Shown one piece after another: positions 1 through 8,540 of a stretch of 32,177 nucleotides of DNA. A model generated the notes under the pieces. The model was not told where the DNA came from. It searched no databases and saw only the letters and a program-made list of their open reading frames with translations. This stretch comes from Pseudomonadota bacterium (GTDB lineage Bacteria > Bdellovibrionota_B > Oligoflexia > Oligoflexales > RGVZ01): positions 22,332 through 54,508 of the forward strand of contig JAPLFV010000308.1 in assembly GCA_026390495.1 (NCBI GenBank). Reading direction: 5' to 3'. The stretch's first letter is position 1; every line of letters begins with the position of its first letter. The position numbers and the translations under genes are program-made.

Positions 1-781
1 CTTCCTTGTAGGCAATCCCTATTTCATACAGTGATTTATATGAATCTATAACAACCTGCACTCGATCACCTTCGAGAATTTCGTTGAATTTCTTTAGAAC
101 ATTTTTATGAGAGTCACTTTTTTTTGCCTTTGACTTTACTAAGGCATTCATTGCTTCTTCGGTAGTTTCAAGGAAAACAGTTTTCTTTTGATTTCTTTGA
201 CTTTGCTTCAATAGTTCGAAATCTAGTAGAGGCTCACCCTTAATTAATTTCGCAAACTGAAAAGCCTCCCATAGATCGTGTGCATCGTCAGCTTCCAAAC
301 ATCGAAATTCTTCCACATCAATCACCAACAAATCATATTTTAGATTTTTCCAAGCTGTTGAGGAAAGAGTTTTATCCAGACAGGGGCCTTGGCCCACGGA
401 TTTGTTTTGAAATGTCACATCTGAGCGGTCATTGGGATCTATTTCAAAAACCACGGTGTTAGCAGCATCAAGGTGTTTGTGGATATCAAATGGGATCTCA
501 TTTGATCTAATAGAAACGTGCATGGTTCCAAATAGGTAAGAGATTCGATCTTTGTATTCCACGCGCCAAATCAGTGGATTGATATACTTCTTAGACTCAA
601 ATTTTGACCTGATTTCAGCGGTCTCGGAGTGAATCCGCATTCTGTTTGCGTTGTCATCCTTTAACCACTGTTGGGTCACAGTAGGGTCGGGTGAATATGG
701 GGTCACACAGGAAGCGATGAATGTCTGGAAAATCCAAAAAATTGAATGTGTTCTAATAGCCTTGGTGCCGGTCATGGTCAT
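1..781 (-). CDS. TraB/GumN (TIKI-like) family lipoprotein, 3' part cut off by window edge
   Basis: The minus strand is open from an ATG at 781 to the left edge (260 codons, no stop seen), so the C-terminus lies outside the window. The start is supported by AAAGGA eight bases upstream. Residues 1-25 form a basic, hydrophobic leader ending in I-A-S-C, a plausible lipobox with Cys25, so the product is probably a membrane-anchored lipoprotein. Residues around 72-110 read like the TraB/GumN/PrgY family: a tryptophan-containing strand, then the hallmark G-T-M-H (85-88) and later an acidic F-E-I-D. Known members include metal-dependent proteases (TIKI) and pheromone-shutdown proteins, but most bacterial ones are uncharacterised. 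It lies 48 bases downstream of the sensor kinase on the same strand and may be co-transcribed with it. The family call is fairly safe; the function is not known. Confidence 0.75.
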   Translation of the reverse strand, partial: MTMTGTKAIRTHSIFWIFQTFIASCVTPYSPDPTVTQQWLKDDNANRMRIHSETAEIRSKFESKKYINPLIWRVEYKDRISYLFGTMHVSIRSNEIPFDIHKHLDAANTVVFEIDPNDRSDVTFQNKSVGQGPCLDKTLSSTAWKNLKYDLLVIDVEEFRCLEADDAHDLWEAFQFAKLIKGEPLLDFELLKQSQRNQKKTVFLETTEEAMNALVKSKAKKSDSHKNVLKKFNEILEGDRVQVVIDSYKSLYEIGIAYKE

Positions 782-803
782 GCAAAATATCCTTTGGTAT
801 CTT

Positions 804-833
804 TAAATACCTAGTTGAACCTTGTTAACTCAA
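804..833 (-). promoter_or_regulatory. possible weak promoter for the TraB-family gene
   Basis: On the minus strand TTGAGT (833-828) and TATTTA (809-804) are separated by 18 bases, just upstream of the ATG at 781. The -35 box overlaps the stop codon of the kinase gene. The match is mediocre, and read-through from the kinase is an equal possibility. Confidence 0.22.
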
Positions 834-3253
834 GCTGCAATTTTCAATGGATCTGCCAATTGAGGGATGATGATTACAAATTTAGTTCCCGTTCCTAATT
901 TGCTTATGACCTCGATGGATCCATGTAGACGATGTTCTACCATCTCTTTTACAGCAGGCATGCCGATTCCACGTCCAGAAAATTCGCCTATTTCTTCTTT
1001 AGTTGTTAAATTTGGATGAAATATTAAATTTGTGACGTTATCAAAATTAAGTTTATCTGATGATTTAAGGTTCATTATCTGAGCTTTTGATTTGAGTGCG
1101 TGGACATCGATTCCTTTGCCGTCATCTTCTATTGTAATGATGAGCTGGTTTGAAGCACCTTGTTTAAAATCAATGGAAATTTTGCCTATGTCAGGCTTAT
1201 TTTTGTTTCGTAATTCTGGCGGTTCGATACCATGATCGATTGCATTCCTTATGAGATGCGGCAGGATCTCAGAGATAGCTTGAAATATCTCCTTTGAAGT
1301 GGATAGATCTTGTCCTGAAATTTTCAATTGGCATTTCTTCTCTAGTTTCTCAGATACAACTTTTGTTAGTTGTGTCAGAGGACCTTCCATGTTCTCAAAT
1401 TTGATCTGCCGAATTTGATTGATGAACCACGTTTTGAAGTCATCGTTAGACTTAAATGACTTGAGATCAGTTTTCTCAATTTTTGTAAGGATATCTTCAG
1501 ATATAGTCCATTCATAATTTGCGGGATCACTGAAGGACTTATTGTTTGGCATTAAGACGGCGCCGTTCGAAGTCATCCAACTTTGGACGCCGCTAAATAA
1601 ATTTGTAATGTCTGATAACTCTACTTTTTCTTTGTTTTCGATGTTTGTCACTAACATGACCCAATCGTCTAGAGAGAAGCATCTTAGATTGCCATTTAAA
1701 GAATGTAGTTCAAGCTTAATCAAAGCTTGTAATTTGGAATCTTGGGGGTTGCTCGTTAATGCCTGAGTCCAATTTCTGTTCTTGTTTTCCATATCGCTCA
1801 GTAGATTGAGAAACGCCGGCTTAGATTTTAATATCTGAATTAAACTCCGGTTGACGTTGTTTGTTTGCTCAACTTGGGTCAGCTCTGTCGCGTCTGTAAT
1901 ACTAAACAGGACTTTGTGAGGTTGTCCATTTTGATCTCGAATCAATGCACTGTCGATGCTAATAGATTTGTTTTCGATCTTGATTCTAGGTGGGAGCATT
2001 CTGACCGTGATCTCGTCGGGCATGATGTCTTCTTTTAGTTGCTCATACATGGCATCAAATAGAAGAATGTCTTTGCCGGTCAAGTTCAGAATATCGGTGA
2101 TTCGTTTTCCGCTGATCTTTGTTGACGATAGCAAATGCTCTGTCGATTTTGTTGAGCCTGGCTGAACAAGTTGGTCAAGATCAGTCATAAAGAAGCCAGC
2201 TTTGACATTGTCAGAAATTTCCTTGATTTCGCGATTTTTATCTCCGATGGTTTTCAACATAAGCTGAATGGAATATGTAAGTTCGGTAATTTCATCTTGT
2301 GCTTTGTCATTGGACTCAATGTCAGTTTTTGAACCGTTCATAACAAGCTGTGTTTCATCTTTTATATGACTGATTCGACGCAGAATTTTGGCGTCAAGTT
2401 GCCAGAAAATGACGAATGATAGACCTAATGTGCCAACTGCAAATAGTGTGAGCATTGAGAAAAGAGTTACCTTGCCTTGGGTCATCACGGGGCGAGCGAA
2501 AGTTGCTTCAAGATTAAATGCAGGAGTCGCATTGTAGTTTTGCACAGGAATATCTATACGCAATGATTCGTCTGTAAAGTTGGAAATGTTAAATAATTGC
2601 TTAGATGATGATTTGGAATGTATTTTTAGACTCAATTTTAGCTCGTCGCTGATGGAGCCAACAAAGGCATCGGTGACTAGCTTGCCAAAGATCATTAGGC
2701 CTCTGACCTCTCCGTCTCCGGCGGTATTAGTTATAGCGCGAACTGAAAGGAGCCAATGTTGTCCTTGAAAGGTGGCTATGCCAGATGAGAAGCTTTCTGG
2801 GTTATTTGGGGTAAACCATTGAGATAGGAATCTAGGAGAAGTCAAGGAATCAATTAATTCTTGATCTGGAGTTTGCGGTGAGTCTGTTTCAGGATTCCAT
2901 TGAAGTGCATCGGTGATAGTCCCACTCGTCGTTGCCATTAAAAGAAGGTCAGTACTAAGGTTTTTTAAAGTTGCTTTTGGATCCAAGTTTCCTTGGGCAA
3001 ATTCTTTGTTTCTAGTCTTCATGTAATTCCATACATCGTCCCATGCCGCCCAATCTCTATTCTTTGTAGCGATGTTGTGAATCTCTCCTTGGATCCGATT
3101 TCGAATACGCTCGATATTTCCAGCAACGTCAGCCTTTTCGACCATTCCAAAGCCGTCTAATAGAACCTTGACGGCAATCGCATACGTAAAACCTAAAAAT
3201 ATAAGGACAGTGCTACCTAGGAGTAAATAAGTCTTCGTTTTGAGAGAACGCAT
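830..3253 (-). CDS. membrane sensor histidine kinase with CHASE4-like, HAMP, PAS-like, Hpt-like and CheA-type ATPase regions
   Basis: This is an 807-residue signalling kinase. The ATG at 3253 is chosen over an upstream in-frame start because GGAG lies six bases before it and it opens directly into a basic stretch and TM1 (about 9-32). A periplasmic region (about 35-255) contains an N-R-D-W-A-A-W-D-D stretch typical of CHASE4 sensors. TM2 is at about 258-283, followed by a HAMP-like linker and a PAS-like region (about 345-460). Around residue 517 the sequence H-S-L-N-G-N resembles the H-x-L-K-G core of Hpt/CheA P1 domains, so His517 is the likely phosphorylation site. The ATPase part is CheA-like: H-L-I-R-N-A-I-D-H-G-I-E-P-P (Asn670), D-D-G-K-G near 710, and G-R-G-I-G-M further on. 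There is no classical HisKA H-box, no CheW-like C-terminus and no response regulator in the window, so it looks like an orphan. Domain order is directly visible; ligand and partner are unknown. Confidence 0.85.
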   Translation of the reverse strand: MRSLKTKTYLLLGSTVLIFLGFTYAIAVKVLLDGFGMVEKADVAGNIERIRNRIQGEIHNIATKNRDWAAWDDVWNYMKTRNKEFAQGNLDPKATLKNLSTDLLLMATTSGTITDALQWNPETDSPQTPDQELIDSLTSPRFLSQWFTPNNPESFSSGIATFQGQHWLLSVRAITNTAGDGEVRGLMIFGKLVTDAFVGSISDELKLSLKIHSKSSSKQLFNISNFTDESLRIDIPVQNYNATPAFNLEATFARPVMTQGKVTLFSMLTLFAVGTLGLSFVIFWQLDAKILRRISHIKDETQLVMNGSKTDIESNDKAQDEITELTYSIQLMLKTIGDKNREIKEISDNVKAGFFMTDLDQLVQPGSTKSTEHLLSSTKISGKRITDILNLTGKDILLFDAMYEQLKEDIMPDEITVRMLPPRIKIENKSISIDSALIRDQNGQPHKVLFSITDATELTQVEQTNNVNRSLIQILKSKPAFLNLLSDMENKNRNWTQALTSNPQDSKLQALIKLELHSLNGNLRCFSLDDWVMLVTNIENKEKVELSDITNLFSGVQSWMTSNGAVLMPNNKSFSDPANYEWTISEDILTKIEKTDLKSFKSNDDFKTWFINQIRQIKFENMEGPLTQLTKVVSEKLEKKCQLKISGQDLSTSKEIFQAISEILPHLIRNAIDHGIEPPELRNKNKPDIGKISIDFKQGASNQLIITIEDDGKGIDVHALKSKAQIMNLKSSDKLNFDNVTNLIFHPNLTTKEEIGEFSGRGIGMPAVKEMVEHRLHGSIEVISKLGTGTKFVIIIPQLADPLKIAA

Positions 3254-3444
3254 AAAAAGCTCCAAAAGAGTCAATGTGAAGATGACATCGTTGTATCCCT
3301 CTGTCAGTCCACCTATATTCGACCCTTCGGCCTGTTTGGGGATGCAGTTAAGTTGAGGTGTTGGTATTTTAATCAATTTCTGAGAAATGGCTTTATTTAT
3401 GTGGCACTTCTGGGAATGGTTCAGCTATTCTAATGGTGTCTTTG

Positions 3445-3482
3445 AGTTAGCAGTCATAACTGCCAAACTATACTGCCAACTG
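3445..3482. promoter_or_regulatory. operator-like cluster of three related half-sites before the receptor operon
   Basis: Within 38 bases there are AGTTAGCAGT (3445-3454), then ACTGCCAAACT (3459-3469) and ACTGCCAACTG (3472-3482). The first is close to the reverse complement of the other two, giving an inverted pair plus a direct copy. A TATACT hexamer (3469-3474) sits inside the cluster, 44 bases upstream of the receptor RBS region, so it could serve as a -10 box under repressor control. No good -35 is present at 17 bases. The binding protein is unknown. Confidence 0.35.
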
Positions 3483-3525
3483 TTATCTAAATCAGTTGAG
3501 GAATTAGTTTTTAGGAGTGAATGGA

Positions 3526-5811
3526 ATGTTTTTTTTAAAGAAAAAATTCGTGCAAAGGTTCATTGCTGTCTTTTGCGGACTTTTAGTTTGTACCTCGATG
3601 GCGTTTTCTCAAGCGGTTCCAGAGCCAGCGGCAGAATCAACAGAGGCTCCAAAAACTCCTGAAAAGATCGGTTCCTCAACTTTACAGGTTTTGAAACTTA
3701 AGATTATGCAGAAGGGAACAGGCCAGCCCCTTAGAAAAGTGGAAGTTGTTTCAGGCAGCGCAAAGACTTTTTCAGATCCAAACGGTGAGGCTAAAATTGA
3801 GATTCCTAACGATGCAAAAGAAATTAATATTGTCCGTGTGGGTTTTGAATCAATCAATTTAGTCGTAGACGAATATAAAGATACCCTAGAGCTTGACGTT
3901 TTTATGTATCCCAAATTAGGTGCAGATGACGAAGTTATTATCAAAGGTAAACGGCGCCCAAGTGTTTCTAAGAAAGTCATAACCGCTGTTGAGGCCGCGA
4001 AAGTTGCTCCGGGCGGCGATCCCGGTCAAGTAACCAAGTTGATGCCGGGAGTCACTTCAAGTCCAGGTCGTTCTGATGTATCTATTCGTGGGAGTGAGCC
4101 AAACGATAGTTTGTATCGAATCGACGATATCGAGCTACCGTTTATATATCATTCGGTGGGTAGTTTGACTGTCGTACCTCCGAGTACGATAGATGATGTG
4201 GAGTTTTCTGGAGGTGGGTTCGGTCCCGAGTATGGTGATGCGACAGGGGGCGTTGTCGTTGTCAAAACGAAGGTGGAAATTCCTGACCGCCCAATCACAC
4301 GTTTCACTCTCAATTTGCCAATTTATTCGAGTGTGTTCCACGAACGACCACTTAGTGAAAATTCTGCAATGTCGGTTGGAGTTAGAAGAAGTTATTTGGA
4401 AGTCCTTTTGCCAAAAGTCCTACCAAAAGATTCTGGTGTAACATTGATTCCTTTTTTCTCTGACTATCAGGGTAGCTGGGTCAGTAAATCCGAAGATGGA
4501 CATAAGAAACTTACCCTATTAGCATCTAGCGACGGTATTAAGGCGACGGTTCCAAGCCAGTTTTCTGAAGACGAAAATGGCGCCGTGAACTTTTTTCTTA
4601 AGACTTACTTTGGTGCTATTGCCTTTGAGAGATCGAAAAAGTTATCAAATGACTGGAATGTCGTGACAACGCCGCAGTGGGTCTATACTGACAATCAATT
4701 TAATGTAAATGATTTGCGCTTCAGAGTAAAAGTTCATAACTTTAGAGTTCCAACTGAATTCACGAAGAGGATTAGCTCTACAGAAAGACTCTATGCGGGT
4801 TTTGACCTTGGTTTTTTACCGTACGAAGTGTCGTTGTTTCTTCCTCGTTTTGATCCAGATGATCCCTTTTATGATGTCCAAGAAGCGCCTAAAATTGAAA
4901 CAAGTTTAAAAGGTAATTTAATAAAAGCTGCTGGTTGGTTAGCGAGAGATTTTCAATTGGCAGACTGGAATTTAACACCTGGGATGCGTTTGTTTCATCT
5001 AAATCAGAATAAATCGACAGGGATTGATCCGAGATTTCAAGGCCGTAAATCGATGGGTCCTATTCACACCTCCAAATTTGCAGTTGGACAATATAGCCAG
5101 TTTCCAAAAAATGGTGAGGCCGCGAAAGATTTTGGTAATCCAGAATTAAAGAACACCCGAGCTTATCATTACATTCTGGGAATCGAGTCTAAATGGGATG
5201 ATCGTTGGGAAACAGATTTTCAAGTATTTTATAAAGACGTTTATGATGTCATTCAAAATGATTCCGTCAAGAATTATGACAATGATGGTCAGTTGAGGAG
5301 TAAAGGGTTTGAGGTGTTTATTCGCAGAGCCATGACAGAAAGATGGTTTGGTTGGGTTGCTTATACGTGGTCAAAAGCAGAGCAAAGAAAATCGAAGGAA
5401 GCTGAATGGTATCCAGGTGATAATGACCAGACTCATATTTTAAACGTAGCAGGAAATTATAAGTGGTCTGCTACCTGGGAAACTGGAGGGCGTTATACTT
5501 CTCATACCGGAGATACTTATACCTCCACCGTTGGTCCGGCAGTCTATAATTCAAACCTAAACAAATATCAGCCCCGTTCAAATCCAGACGAAATCAATAA
5601 TGCTAGGTTGCCTCACTATAATGAGTTGGGAATCTATTCAGCACATGACTTTCTTTTCGATACATCAAAAATGACATTTAGATGGGGATTGGAGTATCTT
5701 TGGTTTAAGCGCCAGACGCTCAACACCTCGGCGAATTATGATTATTCAAAAGAAGAGCCATCACAGGGAGTGCCTCCGATTCCTTACCTGGAACTTCGAG
5801 GTGAGTTGTAG
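3526..5811 (+). CDS. TonB-dependent outer-membrane receptor
   Basis: This 761-residue protein should be an outer-membrane gated channel for a substrate too large or scarce for porins. The ATG at 3526 follows AGGAG by eight bases; an in-frame GTG at 3517 overlaps that RBS and is rejected. Residues 1 to about 29 are a signal peptide ending near A-F-S-Q-A. A carboxypeptidase-regulatory-like fold follows (about 50-135). The plug (about 145-250) has L-M-P-G-V, the S-I-R-G-S strand and G-P-E-Y-G-D-A-T-G-G, as in plugs of deltaproteobacterial receptors. The remainder alternates like a 22-strand barrel, and the C-terminus P-Y-L-E-L-R-G-E-L looks like a final strand. It leads a run with ribD (two-base gap), a dCMP deaminase and a CDF exporter. 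The substrate cannot be read from sequence; a metal or a flavin-related compound would fit the context but is only a guess. Confidence 0.88.
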   Translation: MFFLKKKFVQRFIAVFCGLLVCTSMAFSQAVPEPAAESTEAPKTPEKIGSSTLQVLKLKIMQKGTGQPLRKVEVVSGSAKTFSDPNGEAKIEIPNDAKEINIVRVGFESINLVVDEYKDTLELDVFMYPKLGADDEVIIKGKRRPSVSKKVITAVEAAKVAPGGDPGQVTKLMPGVTSSPGRSDVSIRGSEPNDSLYRIDDIELPFIYHSVGSLTVVPPSTIDDVEFSGGGFGPEYGDATGGVVVVKTKVEIPDRPITRFTLNLPIYSSVFHERPLSENSAMSVGVRRSYLEVLLPKVLPKDSGVTLIPFFSDYQGSWVSKSEDGHKKLTLLASSDGIKATVPSQFSEDENGAVNFFLKTYFGAIAFERSKKLSNDWNVVTTPQWVYTDNQFNVNDLRFRVKVHNFRVPTEFTKRISSTERLYAGFDLGFLPYEVSLFLPRFDPDDPFYDVQEAPKIETSLKGNLIKAAGWLARDFQLADWNLTPGMRLFHLNQNKSTGIDPRFQGRKSMGPIHTSKFAVGQYSQFPKNGEAAKDFGNPELKNTRAYHYILGIESKWDDRWETDFQVFYKDVYDVIQNDSVKNYDNDGQLRSKGFEVFIRRAMTERWFGWVAYTWSKAEQRKSKEAEWYPGDNDQTHILNVAGNYKWSATWETGGRYTSHTGDTYTSTVGPAVYNSNLNKYQPRSNPDEINNARLPHYNELGIYSAHDFLFDTSKMTFRWGLEYLWFKRQTLNTSANYDYSKEEPSQGVPPIPYLELRGEL

Positions 5812-5813
5812 CT

Positions 5814-7073
5814 ATGTTAAGTTGCCCGTCTTGGACAGAATCCAATGCTCAAGTATGGCTTGATTTTTTGCATGGTGCGCCAAAAGATGAATTGATTTGT
5901 AGTTTTAAATATCCAAGCAAATTAACTTATCTTTCAAACGAAGCTGCAATGGCTGTAGCCTATGTTACAGCATTGCGAGGTATTGGCTCTGTGTCACCAA
6001 ATCCATTGGTTGGCTGTGTAGCGATTTCTAGGGACAATTTGTTTCTTTCTCATGGCGCTCATTTAAAAAATGGCGAATCCCATGCAGAGGTAAATTGTCT
6101 GACTGCTCTAGAAAATCAAGAGATTCAAAACGCCAAAGTATTTGTAACTTTGGAGCCATGCGCCCACCATGGGAGGACTCCTCCGTGTGCAGAATTTTTG
6201 TCTAAATTGCCGTTTGAGGAGCTCCATTATTTGCAAAGGGACCCTGACAGTCGCGTGGATGGACGCGGGATTGAATTGATAAAGGATGCTGGAAAGAAAG
6301 TTTTTTTGCTTGATGCGATGAGTGAGTTGGGTGCCGAGTTGGCAGAGATTTTTTTGTGGAATAAGCGAGAAGATAGTCCTTTTATAGGTGCAAAGATAGC
6401 AATGACAGAAGCTGGAGCCTATGCTTTCGCTAAAAGTTCAAGGACGTGGATTACAGGTCAAAGGGCTCGAGAGCATGGGCGGTTTTTACGTCTATACTAC
6501 GATGCTATATTGGTGGGTTCTTCAACCGCTGTTTTAGATGATCCTATGCTGGATGTTAGAAGCTCTTTTGTAAATGGCAGAATTCCCTGGAGAATTGTGC
6601 TGGATCCAGAGAACGTGGTTCCATTGACTGCAAACATATTTAAAGTGAGTCCTGAAAGGGTGATTCATTTTGTCACTGCGAAATCTTCATCGCCTGGACC
6701 TAGAGTTGTGACTCAGGATGTTAGAAATGAAGTTCAAGAAGATGCACACGGGGATGATGGTCGCTCATCGCATATCATTCACTTAAATATGAATTCTCAA
6801 GGACAATTTGAGTGGCAAGATGTTATTCGCGCCGTGAAATCATTTTCCATTTATAGTATTCTATTGGAAGGTGGAAACGGAGTCTGGTCTAGCGCTTGGC
6901 AGGCGGGAGTCATTAACAAGCTTCATCTCTACGTCGGTCAATCAAGATTAGTTCAAGATAAATTGGCACTATTAACGGATGTCCCTCAAAAAGCTAAGTG
7001 GAATCCTGAAGACAAAGAAAGACATCGATTTGGTATTGATCGATATTTTGAGATAGTGAATTCAGCCGTTTAG
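5814..7073 (+). CDS. ribD: RibD, bifunctional riboflavin biosynthesis deaminase/reductase
   Basis: RibD performs two consecutive cytoplasmic steps of riboflavin synthesis: deamination of the pyrimidine from GTP cyclohydrolase II and NADPH reduction of its ribosyl chain. The zinc deaminase half shows H-A-E (HAEVN) and the paired cysteines in P-C-A-H-H-G-R-T-P-P-C. The reductase half shows the W-I-T-G strand, D-A-I-L-V-G-S-S-T-A-V-L-D-D-P and L-L-E-G-G. At 419 residues it is longer than the usual 360-380 because about 45 residues precede the first deaminase helix. The ATG at 5814 is preceded by GAGGTGAG at eight bases, inside the receptor gene's end, so the extension is probably translated. The usual S-L-D-G motif at the start of the reductase reads T-E-A-G here. 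It is translationally close to the receptor gene. No FMN riboswitch is seen upstream and the other rib genes are not in the window. Confidence 0.9.
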   Translation: MLSCPSWTESNAQVWLDFLHGAPKDELICSFKYPSKLTYLSNEAAMAVAYVTALRGIGSVSPNPLVGCVAISRDNLFLSHGAHLKNGESHAEVNCLTALENQEIQNAKVFVTLEPCAHHGRTPPCAEFLSKLPFEELHYLQRDPDSRVDGRGIELIKDAGKKVFLLDAMSELGAELAEIFLWNKREDSPFIGAKIAMTEAGAYAFAKSSRTWITGQRAREHGRFLRLYYDAILVGSSTAVLDDPMLDVRSSFVNGRIPWRIVLDPENVVPLTANIFKVSPERVIHFVTAKSSSPGPRVVTQDVRNEVQEDAHGDDGRSSHIIHLNMNSQGQFEWQDVIRAVKSFSIYSILLEGGNGVWSSAWQAGVINKLHLYVGQSRLVQDKLALLTDVPQKAKWNPEDKERHRFGIDRYFEIVNSAV

Positions 7074-7110
7074 TTTCTGTATGTCATTTATTTACTGACG
7101 GAGGATAGTT

Positions 7111-7557
7111 ATGAAAGTTGAGCGCCCGTCTTTTCCAGAGATTTATATGCGTCTCGCATTTACTCTGGCCGAAAGATCCACTTGCAAGCGGCTGAAAGTT
7201 GGGACCGTCATAACAAGTATTGATTACAGAAAAGTGTTGGCAATTGGGTATAATGGCAATGCATCAGGTTTGGCTAACACCTGCGATCGAGACGAAGTTG
7301 GAAATTGTGGCTGCTTGCACTCAGAGGAGAATGCTGTCATCAATTGTGACAGCCCTAGGAGTACTGAGAAATTTGTTTTTGTAACTCATTTGCCGTGTGC
7401 CATGTGTGCAAAGCGCCTGATAAACTTGGGGCAAGTAAAGAAGATTTTTTATTGCCACGATTACCGCAAACGAGATTCCGTGGAGTTATTCGGTATTGTT
7501 GGAATCGGGGTTGAACAGTTACATTTAGCAGGGTTTTCTGAACATGGAGTGAAGTGA
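7111..7557 (+). CDS. deoxycytidylate (dCMP) deaminase family protein
   Basis: This 148-residue cytidine-deaminase-fold enzyme most likely converts dCMP to dUMP, feeding thymidylate synthesis in the cytosol. It starts at an ATG with GGAGG well placed upstream. The zinc site is visible: H-S-E-E-N-A supplies His and the catalytic Glu, and L-P-C-A-M-C-A-K supplies the two cysteines. An extra zinc-like set (C-D-R-D-E-V-G-N-C-G-C) before the HSE motif is usual for dCMP deaminases and the ComEB group. The length is normal. It lies 37 bases after ribD, which uses the same fold, and its TGA overlaps the GTG of the next gene. A related nucleotide or tRNA deaminase is less likely given the Y-N-G-N-A-S-G-L motif. 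Confidence 0.88.
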   Translation: MKVERPSFPEIYMRLAFTLAERSTCKRLKVGTVITSIDYRKVLAIGYNGNASGLANTCDRDEVGNCGCLHSEENAVINCDSPRSTEKFVFVTHLPCAMCAKRLINLGQVKKIFYCHDYRKRDSVELFGIVGIGVEQLHLAGFSEHGVK

Positions 7558-8540
7558 CATTGGGCCAGAATCATCGACACAGTTCACTAGGTAAATCGGA
7601 AGGCCATGCTCATGGTGCTCATTGTCAGCACGGAATTGGAGGTTTGGTTTCGAAAAATTCAGGCAAGTCCTCCAGTACGAAAAATATTGCCATTGCATTA
7701 ATTTTGAATTTTGGATTTGCAATTGTCGAATTAGTCGGAGGTTTTTGGACACATTCCACTGCAATTCAAGCTGATGCCATTCATGATTTTGGTGATTCCG
7801 CAGTTTTGCTCTTGGCTTTAGCGATGCAATGGTTTGCCAGGGTAAAACCCACTGCAACGTACGGATTTGGATTCAAGCGACTTTCATTGGTTTCTGCACT
7901 GGTGATGTCTATGACTTTGATTGCAAGTAGTCTGTTCCTTGTTAAGTTGGCTTGGTCACGTTTTCAACAACCTGCCGACCTGCATTTAAACGGGATGCTT
8001 TTTTTGGCCATTCTTGGAGTTTCGGTTAACGGATTTGCTGCCTGGAAGGTTGGGCATGGACATACTCAGAATGAGAAAGCAATATCGTGGCATATGATAG
8101 AGGATTTATTGGGCTGGGTCGCAGTTTTGATTTCAAGTATCGTCATGCGTTTTGTCGATGTCTCTTGGTTGGATCCAATGCTAGCAATTGTGATTGCCTT
8201 CATAGTTATTTTTGGTGGCGTGAAATCGTTTTGGTCCAGTTTTAAATTGTTTCTGCAAGCCGCACCTTTTTCAGTCGATTCGTCTGCCTTGCGTGCAGAT
8301 TTTTTAAAAGTGCCAGGGATTGCAGGGATTCAGGATTTTCAGATTTGGTCTTTAGACGGTGAGCATCATGTTTTAAATGTTCATGTTTTATTGCAATACG
8401 GTACAACCATAGAGGAATGGACGAACATCAAAAAATCCTTGGCAGATCTTTGCCAGGGATATGGCCAGATAAAATTAACGGTGGAACCAGATTTTAGTCA
8501 AATAGGAAAACCGATCTTATTGAACCATTCCATGACATAG
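7554..8540 (+). CDS. cation diffusion facilitator (CDF) metal exporter, CzcD/ZitB-like
   Basis: CDF proteins exchange cytoplasmic Zn2+ or similar divalent metals for protons across the inner membrane. The GTG start overlaps the previous gene's TGA in a GTGA junction, a sign of translational coupling. The N-terminus is histidine-rich (H-R-H, H-A-H-G-A-H), as in zinc-handling members. About six membrane helices follow from residue 40. The metal-site H-x3-D pairs are visible: A-D-A-I-H-D-F-G-D in TM2 and H-M-I-E-D in TM5. A cytoplasmic domain of about 90 residues ends the protein (328 residues in all). Its neighbours RibD and dCMP deaminase are both zinc enzymes, so a shared link to zinc supply is conceivable. 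The 3' end overlaps the convergent hydrolase gene by 43 bases. The exact metal cannot be assigned. Confidence 0.9.
   Translation: MTLGQNHRHSSLGKSEGHAHGAHCQHGIGGLVSKNSGKSSSTKNIAIALILNFGFAIVELVGGFWTHSTAIQADAIHDFGDSAVLLLALAMQWFARVKPTATYGFGFKRLSLVSALVMSMTLIASSLFLVKLAWSRFQQPADLHLNGMLFLAILGVSVNGFAAWKVGHGHTQNEKAISWHMIEDLLGWVAVLISSIVMRFVDVSWLDPMLAIVIAFIVIFGGVKSFWSSFKLFLQAAPFSVDSSALRADFLKVPGIAGIQDFQIWSLDGEHHVLNVHVLLQYGTTIEEWTNIKKSLADLCQGYGQIKLTVEPDFSQIGKPILLNHSMT

Noticed and set aside
280-462. 60-residue plus-strand open frame
   Set aside because: It is antisense to the TraB-family gene, has no RBS and no recognisable features.
5780-5813. FMN riboswitch before ribD
   Set aside because: Only two bases separate ribD from the receptor gene, and the conserved RFN-element features were not found there or upstream of 3526.
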